From NCBI GenBank assembly GCA_021613375.1, contig CM038720.1, positions 13,981,962 to 14,045,961 on the forward strand: a DNA stretch of 64,000 nucleotides, written 5' to 3'. Of this stretch, positions 57,001 through 64,000 are shown in pieces (within the stretch, counting starts at the first letter, position 1; the number at the start of each line of letters is the position of its first letter). The DNA is from Megaleporinus macrocephalus (taxonomy: Eukaryota; Chordata; Actinopteri; Characiformes; Anostomidae). The notes under the pieces are model-generated. The model was not told the origin of the DNA. It was given only the letters and a program-made list of their open reading frames with translations, and searched no databases. The translations under genes and the position numbers were made by a program.

Positions 57001-57286
57001 CAAGTACTTAGTTCGTTTTTCTTCCTTTGACAGATTGAAGCAGCTCTGAGTCGGATTCCGGGGGCCGGGGCCAGGGCCACCTTGCAGTCAAGGCTTGACG
57101 AGGTATAGACTGGCCAACTTTCTGTCTCTGCTCATTCATATATTATTTGAACTGTTTAAATTGAAACATTTTCTTTTTCCTCAGGTGACGTTAGAGAATC
57201 GATTGGAGCAAGTAAACCGTGACTTGGGTTCCATCCGCATGACTCTAAAAAGATTCAACATTCTTCGCTCCTCTTCCAACATATAA
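36054..57286 (+). CDS. mphosph9: M-phase phosphoprotein 9 (MPHOSPH9)
   Basis: Centriolar coiled-coil protein, phosphorylated in M phase; in mammals it recruits CP110-CEP97 to the distal centriole and so restrains cilium formation. The 23 coding exons close in phase to 1176 aa (human 1183). Family landmarks: ETDPEIWKNCE, then GRWLHLFQLVEKQYQEQI, a Glu/Gln-rich coiled coil, LTSWAQKQK, GLTYWRLDESELY, SPSPRKLKASTSLDDPVVLS, then LRQNLREKHARHIADLRAYY, heptad-rich coiled coil over about residues 607-830, RRRPTVAFVDS, EKLFDELTLEKQQIEAALSR, and a closing helix ending RMTLKRFNILR. A run of five Asp (GAT)n lies in the exon at 54328-54539. The N-terminal 80 residues are Ser/Glu-rich and poorly conserved. 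The start was chosen because the upstream frame is closed. Confidence 0.96.
36580..36780 (+). other. GC-rich start of mphosph9 intron with (GCA)7
   Basis: After the donor at 36580 the exon's reading frame stays open to a stop at 36736-36738, through a GCA repeat encoding a short Ala run. Base composition is more exon-like than the rest of the intron. No conserved domain was seen. Confidence 0.4.
37100..37400. repeat. Repeat copy similar to the interior of the TTAA element
   Basis: CAGCTAACTCTTAGTCTTGCTGTCACA and the downstream GTGGGCA recur at about 38207-38247, and ATGTCCTCATG plus ATTTCTCCACA recur near 38658-38710. This looks like a second, broken copy of the same family just upstream of the 37876-39396 element. 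Confidence 0.6.
37658..37696. repeat. Three exact 13-bp tandem repeats
   Basis: TAGAATTTGTGTG occurs three times head to tail in a mphosph9 intron. It is a simple minisatellite seed with no other feature. Confidence 0.95.
37876..39396. mobile_element. TTAA-flanked non-autonomous DNA transposon (1521 bp)
   Basis: The left end AGGTGCCATAGAGTG and the right end CATTCTATGACACCT are inverted repeats (13 of 15 match). Both are bordered by TTAA (37872-37875 and 39397-39400), the target duplication of piggyBac- and Kolobok-type elements. No transposase frame is present. It lies in the mphosph9 intron 36580-39450. A smaller inverted-repeat element appears nested at about 38523-38632. Confidence 0.75.
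38523..38632. mobile_element. Small inverted-repeat element (MITE-like)
   Basis: CCTGGACAGGAATTAAGCC and, about 90 bases on, AGGTCTAATCCCTGCCTGAG are imperfect inverted repeats enclosing AT-rich DNA. The ends are approximate. Confidence 0.45.
40316..42559 (+). other. mphosph9 intron with transposon remnants
   Basis: No exon was seen. About 41700-42224 looks like a decayed DNA element: its right edge (TATCGCCAAGCCTAG) resembles, inverted, the TAGGGCTGGGCGATA end found at 44961. About 42330-42480 shows weak similarity to the 29640-30225 repeat. Confidence 0.45.
44961..45899. mobile_element. hAT-like non-autonomous DNA transposon with intact ends
   Basis: The ends TAGGGCTGGGCGATA and TATCGGCCAGCCCTA are inverted repeats with one mismatch. 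The element is flanked on both sides by the perfect 8-bp duplication CTGATGGG (44953-44960 and 45900-45907). An 8-bp target duplication with such ends is diagnostic of the hAT superfamily. The 939-bp interior has only broken reading frames, so it is non-autonomous. It sits in the 4-kb mphosph9 intron 43734-47734. Confidence 0.9.
46245..47265. mobile_element. Inverted and partly repeated relatives of the hAT-like element
   Basis: 46245-46835 matches the reverse complement of the element at 44961-45899 (for example GGCTGGAACTCTAGTTCAGC, ACGTCTACGCTCTGTGCTG). A second shorter partial copy then restarts at about 46836-47083. 47085-47265 ends in GGTGCAGCCCTA, a different hAT-type end. This is a composite of nested or recombined insertions. 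Confidence 0.75.
47285..47490. repeat. Diverged copy of the 29640-30225 repeat
   Basis: Shares ACAACACACACTA, ACCACCACC, GGTGCTGAGAAT and the CATTGAAGAACA region with the fuller copy. Located just 5' of the exon at 47735. Confidence 0.55.
51770..52450. other. Repeat-like intron DNA of mphosph9
   Basis: GCAGGGCTGGGGAACTCCAGGACCTG at about 51883 resembles a common fish repeat start. The rest is AT-rich. No exon was seen between 51718 and 52802. Confidence 0.45.
54650..54746. repeat. Imperfect (CT)n polypyrimidine tract
   Basis: About 100 bases of CT/TTCT-rich sequence interrupted by CG and TG steps. It starts about 110 bases after the donor that follows 54539 in the last long intron of mphosph9. 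Confidence 0.95.
54750..57033 (+). other. Last long intron of mphosph9
   Basis: AT-rich with old repeat fragments. 55260-55450 shares AGAGTGGTTTGGTGTAAAATG with the 11276-11670 family. 56390-56570 holds two similar blocks about 130 bases apart (AGCACAAATTTCTTTTAACG and AGCACGTTTCTTTCAACAG). No coding exon was found. Confidence 0.5.
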
Positions 57287-58203
57287 CTAGTAGTCGTTTA
57301 TCCTGTTTCAAGGACTGGGAGGTTTAGTTTCTCCTTTGATTCTGATACAGGACAGTCTTCTCTCCTCCACTGTACATAATCTAACGTGTACATGTTAAAT
57401 ATTTTTACTTTTGTTACTGTAGAATATTTTTTTATATGTTTTACTACATGGTAAAGATCTCACAGTTTTTAAAGTCTATATTTTAATAATATCCAGATTT
57501 GTAAAAAAAAAAAAGTACTTTTTTATGTCATGAAAATATGAAAATTGTATGCTTGACGCATTCAGGTTTTATTTCCTCTCTCTTTTCATTATGCTGCTGA
57601 TACAATGAATGAGAGCGTAGTCCAAAAGGGCACGTCATTTACATTCAGTCTTGGTTTTTAATTCCCAGCAGTCCATTCCACAGTTTTGTTTAGTTTTTAT
57701 AACTTGCTTTTATTCCAGTTGTACTTGAAATGTTTCTTTATTTATTAATTTTGCCATGTGTTCATATAAAATGTTCTTTTTATATTTTTGCTTTTTGAGC
57801 CATTTGCTTGTGAATAGAAGTCAGATAGATTTTCGAGGCCTTGAAAACTCATTCGATGAAGTGGTTCTGCTGAACCCTCATGCTCTTTATCTACCTTCCT
57901 CACCTTCCTCTTCTTTTAGACATTCCAGGCATCATTGCTCTTGTGACCTTATCACCACTCCACATGAAAATATTCAACCAGCACTGATTGTTTACGCACT
58001 CTTTTACAAGGCGGACCCTTTTAGACATTTTGAGATCTTTGTGCAACTTGGAACGGAATGCCTTTGTAATGCATGGAAAAACTGAACACGATTTCAGTCT
58101 TTTTAAATGTACCAAATTAGGCTATTTCATTGTCCCTGTAGCTTACTGGAACTATTTACTCTTGCACCATGATGATCCTCAATAAAATACTGCATATTGG
58201 AGA
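57287..58203 (+). other. mphosph9: mphosph9 3' untranslated region
   Basis: From the TAA stop (57284-57286) to just past AATAAA at 58181-58186. AT-rich, with an oligo-A run near 57500. No other gene was seen. Confidence 0.75.
58181..58186 (+). terminator. mphosph9: Polyadenylation signal AATAAA of mphosph9
   Basis: Canonical hexamer about 895 bases after the stop codon. Sequence beyond it changes to low-complexity intergenic DNA. Confidence 0.7.
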
Positions 58204-59290
58204 AACAAGGCTCTCGACTGAATGATGGTTTATGGTGATTGGCAAAAACCCAACTGTAACAGTTTAGTCAGTGTTGTGTTTGTTTTTTGTTTTTTTTCTG
58301 TTTGAACAATTATTATTCCTGGTCAGGCACCAAAAAACAAAGACATTCATAAAATAAAAATAAAAAACAATGCCTAATAACATATACAATGTAATAAAAA
58401 GGCCAGCTGTTTTAATAGTTGACGTACTATAGTAACTTGCTTGATTATGTTTTAGCCTTAATTTTTAAATTAACAGAAAAATCTTTTGCTACACATGCAG
58501 CTCAATCCAAGTGTGAGCTGCTCCTACTGAAAAGAAACAAAGGACATTTTCCTCAGATGTGTCACAAAATCTTGTCATTGATGTAGGATCAACTTTCTTA
58601 GTTCATTTACAGCCACGGATTTGTATGTATAGAATCACTTGCCGTATTGATAATGTGTGTTACACATGAACATTAGATTTCGAGATGTTTTATCCATAGT
58701 TTAAAGAAATCTGTCCACTTACATTCAAGTTAATTGCCTCATACATTTCAGGTGTGTATGCGTGAGTGATCTACAGAAAGTAGGATGATCTAGAAAGTTT
58801 TTTTCTGTTGAGTGATAGCACAATGTAGCTGTAACTGAAAATACTAAATGACAGTTAATTTAGGTATTTTGTTCACTGTTTCTCTCTCAATTGACAAGGG
58901 AAAGATGCAGAAACAAAAATAGCAGTAAAAGTATTTTGTCTGAGGGTTGTACTTTCTGGATGGTATTGGACATATACGTCATACTGGGGGCTACATGTCT
59001 TTACAGGGAGGGTTCGCTTTAAAACACATTCATAAAAAAATGCTTTTAGTGGATTTGTCACTGCTGTATGGGCAACATCACATCTCAGAACTCCACTTTC
59101 ACAAGGCTTAATTTGAGCTATTTATTCGCCAGCCCTCTGCACCATTTAAGGTGGAAGAAAACTTTAGCTTCGTATTTAATCTTCATTCACATCTTCCGAA
59201 TATCCTACTGACAGTTTATAACCTGTGAAGCTTAACACGAACATATTCTCATCGATCAACCCGTCTTGAACTGAGGTCCTAAGTTTTGAG
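58204..59290. other. Intergenic DNA between mphosph9 and the next gene
   Basis: AT-rich, with T-rich and A-rich tracts. No gene, RNA or clear repeat was recognised. Confidence 0.5.
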
Positions 59291-59299
59291 CGCCGCGTG

Positions 59300-59982
59300 A
59301 AACAAACGATTCACGACCACTAGAGAGCACTAACAGCTAACGTGGATGTAGTGGAGCGGAGAGAGGGGTGGACGAGCCTGACTGAATAACTTAATCATCA
59401 CTGGAGAGGTGATGCTCTCTCACTCTCTTACACACATACACACACTTTCATTGAGGAGGGTGATGGCTCAGTAAGAAGATGAAACGCTGGATCCGGAGCA
59501 GCAGACATCTCCTCACAGATATAACCGCGGGACGTAACTTAGCTAGCTGCGCCAAACTTGAGTAAATCCTTTTTTCTATCTGTAATTTTTCTTTTTTTGC
59601 GGAACCTTCAGAGACACATTACTGCACACCTCCTCACATCTGGAGCCGGCCGAAGCCGGACATAACATAACAGTCACCGCCTTTAACTAATTTCTTGGCT
59701 AAATAATAAAAAAAAACACAAGGAAAGAATCCCGTAGCCTCTGTTCTGGAAGAGGTTAAGCCGCCTAGCTGCTGGGTTTGTTGTCGCTGAGCCAGCTACC
59801 TTTTTATAGTCGAGCTGCTAGCGATCTGCTAACACTCGGGACATTGCTTTGCTCTGGCTGGCAAACATCGACCTCCCTCCCTCCGTCAGGATGTGCAGAA
59901 GCTAGCTTAGCTGGAAATGTGCCAAACGAATGGACATGTCTCACGAATAGTCCGTTAGAAAAGCCCCAGTTTCGCACTACAG
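59300..59982 (+). promoter_or_regulatory. CpG-rich promoter and probable non-coding first exon of the next gene (pitpnm2 by gene order)
   Basis: CpG density and GC content rise from about 59300. A good donor, CTACAG|GTAAGT, ends an exon at 59982. No protein family is recognisable, so this is taken as 5' UTR. In human the gene beyond MPHOSPH9 is PITPNM2 on the same strand, so pitpnm2 is the likely owner, by gene order alone. Confidence 0.45.
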
Positions 59983-60622
59983 GTAAGTGACTGACCTGCA
60001 CGAATTGTTTTCTTGCGCATTGCTGTGAGGGGGAAGGTAACACTAGCTTAGCCGGCTAGCCATATGTAACGTTATGACTGCTAACGTGTCTGTCTGACGC
60101 TAACGGTCACCTGCTAGCTAGCTCGCTATTTTTGGATTCAAGAACTGTTTTTACAAAACGTTTCCCGAATCAGGTGTAGCTGCACATACCGCATGGCGAG
60201 TGTGCTTAATGTGTTTTTTTAAGTCTATGTGAGTGGTCGCAGGCTGAGTAAAGTACAGAATCTAACATTAGATACTTCTTCTAGGAGGGGGCGGAGGCGG
60301 AATCAGTCCAGCTAAGCGAGTTAGTGACAACTCGGGCATCTTGATGAATGACATTGTTCGTTAAGTGAAACGAATGGTCAAAAGAAAAGTGGTATTTGGA
60401 TAATAGCGTTTCGTCTTAGCCTAGGGAACTTCACTGAATTGCCAAAAATCCTCTGGACTGCGTCTCCTTAAACGCGTGACCACCGTGGTGGAGAGAGAGA
60501 GAGCGTCCAAAGTGATGGTCTCTCTGTCATTGAACTGTGGGGGTTAAATGTGTAGCGCCCCTGATCTCCTCTGGCTGCTTAGGTCTGAGGTCCAGTCTTT
60601 AAACATCACGCTTTCGTTTCAG

Positions 60623-60749
60623 GCTGTTGCAGAAGAAGCACAGCCACAAATAAATCTAGAGCAGAAAGCGTTGGCCTGAATAATACAAGGCCCCCTGCTG
60701 AATGATTGAAGCTGCAACCTCAAAGGCAAGTCAGGGTTGTGATGTGAAG
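60623..60749 (+). other. Candidate second non-coding exon of the next gene
   Basis: Bounded by an acceptor CTTTCGTTTCAG and a donor GTGAAG|GTAAAT. It contains an ATG opening MIEAATSKASQ, which does not match the start of PITPNM proteins, so it is probably untranslated or a uORF. Confidence 0.35.
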
Positions 60750-63700
60750 GTAAATACTCAGCTGACTTGCTATAAGAAGAAAAGCAAGAGCATTGTGAAG
60801 CCCCCTCTGCCCTAGGGGAGGAGGCAGGCTACTTCCATCGGGTCTCATCTCAGGAGATGTGTGGGTTTGTGAGGTGCAGGATTTTGGGTTCATGTTATCG
60901 TTCTGTGTCAGGGTGATTCATGGCTCCGCCGTGGTGAGAGTCATAATGTATTGCCCACCTGTCGAAGATAGCAGAACTCTCAGTTCTGCATACTAAGCAC
61001 CAGAGGCTGTCGACTTTCTAAGCCCAGAAGGCTTAGATATGAGTGCTTCAGAGTGGGCTTATATTTACCTTTAAATATATTGAATCTGGATTACACTCTT
61101 ATCCAGTGTCTTCTTGGCAGAAGAATGCAGTTAAACGTAGCATAAGGAGCCTTGCCCCAGGCCTCCTACTCTCTTTTTATCATGTGGTCTTATAATGTGG
61201 TGTTTGTCCTTTTCCTTCATGTGCAGAGATTTCTACAGAGTCTGTGAATGGTCTGATGATGCTATGCGCTGTAGAAGGTTACTAATAGTAAAATGACAAA
61301 GTAATTAGAAATTACTAAAATCAACAGTAAAGCAGTCTCTCTAGTGTCTTGATTATTGCACCGCTGTGACACTTATTAGCTGCTTATTAAACATTTCCAA
61401 GTGATTTAAGGTTTAAGGTATTTCCTGATTAACAATGAGTTTATTGCAGTGTGCTGATGTTGGCTTTGTATTCTCCTGCTTCTTGTTTGAAATTTGTTAT
61501 GGTTTTAAGGCATCTCAATGTAACTGCAACAGCATTTAAGGTGAAATGGGAAAATTGCAATAAATATCTGGCCGATAGGAAACTGACTTAAGTTTTATAT
61601 GTATGGGTGAGGTTATTATTTAAGAGCTTTGGCAGTTTTTGTAGATACTCTTATTCATTTTTGTAAGTTTTCACGCAATGGAAGTTTCTGAACTTTGGAG
61701 ATATGCAGGTTAGACAGGTCCAGTCAACTAATCTAGCTAATCTCCCTGTAGGGCTTTTTGGAGACTGCATATAAAGTGTCTGCATGTCTTTTTCATGGTC
61801 TTTCTGGCCTATTTTGCTTGGCCTTCGTTCACCTGCAGGGCTATAGCTGCAGAAACAAAACAAGTTTTGTCAGAGCACAGAGTTGAAGCTCGTTTTTAGT
61901 GAGGTTTTGTGAATTTTGGCAGCTTGGTTTATATATGCACTGCAAATATTTATTTAAAACAATCCATGACAAATTCCATTTTTTCCACCTTCGAACCATA
62001 AATACAGGTGCTTATTTTTCTATGAAGTAGTTTTCATACTGCTTGATGTGCTTTGTGTTTTAGGAGCAAGTGGTTTTTAAGCCTTAAAGGCTGTATATCA
62101 ATTTTTAAAAAAAACCTAAATGCCCTATATTGAGTTGTGAAATGATTACAGGCATTAAGTGGTGTGAACATTGCGCAATGTGTTAAAGGTATTACATACA
62201 TATTTTAATATTCTGGAAATACCAGTTGATTCTACTTTTAAAAAAGCACATTTATCAACCTATAGAGCCTTTAAGATTTAAGAAATTTAAGATTTTGCAT
62301 ATTTATTTAGTTGAACTGAGCAAGACGTAGAAACTAGAAGTCGTGGTAGAAGATGCATATATTTTATTTTATTTTATATTAAAAAAAAATTATCAGGCAT
62401 GTTCAGACTTTTTTACTTGACCGTATCTGTCAGTTTTAGAAATAGCTTGTTTGATTCTAAGACTTATAGAAAGGTGGGAAATTCTTGTATAAAATGAATT
62501 GAAATGTTTTTTGATTACTTAAAACACATAAATGTTATTGATGGACCCCTGGGACCAAAATGAAACATAAGAAAATGAGGACGTGAGCTTTTTAAAGTAA
62601 GCTATGCTGATTCTCGTCTCAGGATTTCAAGCTCAGCAACATGAAACGGTGTTCTGTATTGATTGTCTGCTGTCACAAAGCTACACCCACGCTGACTCAG
62701 TCCATAGTGATATCTTGTAATATGAGCAGTTTCCTGACATTAAGATTTTCAGTCCTATAGTGTATAGTGTATAGTGTATATAGGTTGGCTGAGTGTGTCT
62801 TCACTTCACCTTGGTGCAGTTTCTCATCAGACGATAGGATCAAGACATTCTTCGCTTGTGCTTTACGAGCCTGTTATTTTATGTCCTTGAGTCCCAGAGT
62901 GTTTTTTCCCTCTCTCACCACACCCTGTAATATTCAGACTGACTTTATGGTCTGTGGTGGTGTTCTCAAGCAGAACACAAAATAAAAAAGAAAGAAAAAA
63001 CTTCTCCATATCCAGTTATAATGCCGAAATGATTAGGTTTGTTTCTAATGAATCCTTTTATGAAGCAGCCGTCGTAGCTAGAATGAGTCACAGTATTGAT
63101 TGCCTTTCACTCTCCCACCCCAGCCGGAGGAAGCCTTACTAATAGCTGGCAAGCGCAAGCAGGGAGGCCTCTGTCAGAGGTGGACGAGCATACCGATGTG
63201 ACCCTGAGTCGTGCTGCATTGGCGGGGAACCCAGCATGCCAGGAGTAGACTACATGGTTCTGCTGCATTATTTATAGACGCATAGTAAACAGTCAAGTCC
63301 GTGCTTTCTAAACATGGCAAGAGGTCAGTACTACTTTGTGCATCATGTGCACGCTGGGCAGTGAAAGTTTGTGTGGAACACGTAATAGGGACGTGGCATT
63401 TTGTTTTCCAGTACAGAATATGTTTAAAGAGTGTGTATGGTTTGTGTCAATCTCATTCATTTGAAATCAGCCTAACAATGAGTAAAACTAAAGAGTCAAG
63501 AATAGTTGGAAGTGTAGGGGCGACATAGCAAAAATGCAGTGTGTGTAATACTGTAGTGTGATATTACTGTATTTTATTATTTTTTACATGTTATATTCAG
63601 CATTTCACAGTCTGTGCCGCAGGAGGTCCAATTAACCAGGTGTAATTTTGCTCTCTTTGTAATCAGACATTTTTGTTTTGTACTGACTATATCCGAATAT

Positions 63701-64000
63701 ATTCAGAAAAGTAATTTATCACAAAATGATAACTACTGTATTAGGCCTGTGTATTGGCAAGAACCTGATACGCGAGTCACGATGCAATTTATCAGATTTT
63801 CAAATCTTACTATTGAAACACATCACTATATGAACAGGTTTGTCAATGCTTACATTAACATTGCGCCCTTGTGCTGCTTGTTAATGTTGTAGTTGAGCTA
63901 AAAATGAATTACAACACTTCCATCTACCGGTTTAAACATAACATACAACGATTCACTGTCTGCCAGGAATCTGCATTTTAATAATGTGTTTTTGAGAATC
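60750..64000 (+). other. Probable large first intron of the next gene
   Basis: AT-rich with small tandem motifs (for example ATAGTGT repeated near 62757-62780). No coding exon with recognisable protein similarity was found on either strand to the end of the window. Confidence 0.45.

Larger units (their letters stand above)
36015..57286 (+). other. mphosph9: Exon map of mphosph9
   Basis: Exons by splice site and phase: first coding exon to 36316 (ATG 36054; acceptor at 36014 or 36017), 36432-36579, 39451-39540, 39837-40315, 42560-42704, 42971-43043, 43390-43493, 43611-43733, 47735-48129, 48510-48659, 49588-49675, 49954-50169, 50341-50388, 50478-50542, 50648-50749, 51255-51362, 51558-51718, 52802-52969, 53272-53392, 53483-53583, 54328-54539, 57034-57102, 57185-57286. 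The donor GTGGGA after 51718 is weak, but it is the only nearby choice that keeps the frame. The 48129 donor (ATT|GTAATC) is needed to avoid a stop and restores the conserved VLSLLRQNL join. Confidence 0.9.

Noticed and set aside
60703..60749. ATG opening MIEAATSKASQ as the start of pitpnm2
   Set aside because: PITPNM proteins start differently (MIIKEYR type) and the next exon is not visible, so coding status is unsupported.

Overview
The window is vertebrate nuclear DNA, almost certainly from a teleost fish. It carries spliced housekeeping genes with GT-AG introns, CpG-rich promoters, (TA)n, (CT)n and (ATT)n microsatellites, a tRNA-derived fish SINE, and hAT-like and TTAA-flanked DNA transposons. 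Several interspersed repeats look like those of otophysan fish (characins, knifefish, catfish), but that is only an impression and no species is claimed. Nothing bacterial or viral was seen.

Layout: (1) 1-603, minus strand: the 5' 201 codons of snrnp35, the U11/U12 35-kDa protein, cut by the window edge. (2) 3425-10907, minus: kmt5a (SETD8/PR-Set7), seven coding exons, 311 aa reconstructed, 3' UTR to about 2.78 kb. (3) 11.2-15.7 kb: intergenic, repeat-rich. (4) 15.8-28.8 kb, plus: sbno1, 31 coding exons, 1394 aa reconstructed, promoter near 15.8-16.2 kb. (5) 31.09-33.85 kb, plus: cdk2ap1, four coding exons, 115 aa. (6) 35.1-58.2 kb, plus: mphosph9, 23 coding exons after a non-coding first exon, 1176 aa. 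(7) 59.3-64 kb: CpG-rich promoter and probable non-coding first exons of the next plus-strand gene, which human gene order suggests is pitpnm2; no coding exon is visible.

For the four genes lying wholly inside the window, every exon junction was read by eye and every phase closes, so the reconstructed protein lengths are internally consistent; three of them come close to the human lengths (SBNO1 1393, CDK2AP1 115, MPHOSPH9 1183). The order and orientations match the human 12q24.31 block, except that RILPL2 (expected between KMT5A and SNRNP35) and MTRFR (between CDK2AP1 and MPHOSPH9) are not in their expected slots. These genes share a location, not a pathway: chromatin methylation (kmt5a), transcriptional co-regulation (sbno1), cell-cycle/NuRD (cdk2ap1), centriole/cilium (mphosph9), and minor splicing (snrnp35).

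No radically new system was found. The best observations are a textbook U12-type intron in sbno1, a duplicated promoter module (GTCACGTGAC plus ATGGCGAACGCG) in sbno1, a decayed duplicate of kmt5a coding exon 5, a ~0.4 kb duplication flanked by 27-bp near-identical direct repeats, a hAT-like element with perfect 8-bp target duplications, a TTAA-flanked element of 1.5 kb, and a strong-context uORF ending two bases before the mphosph9 start codon.
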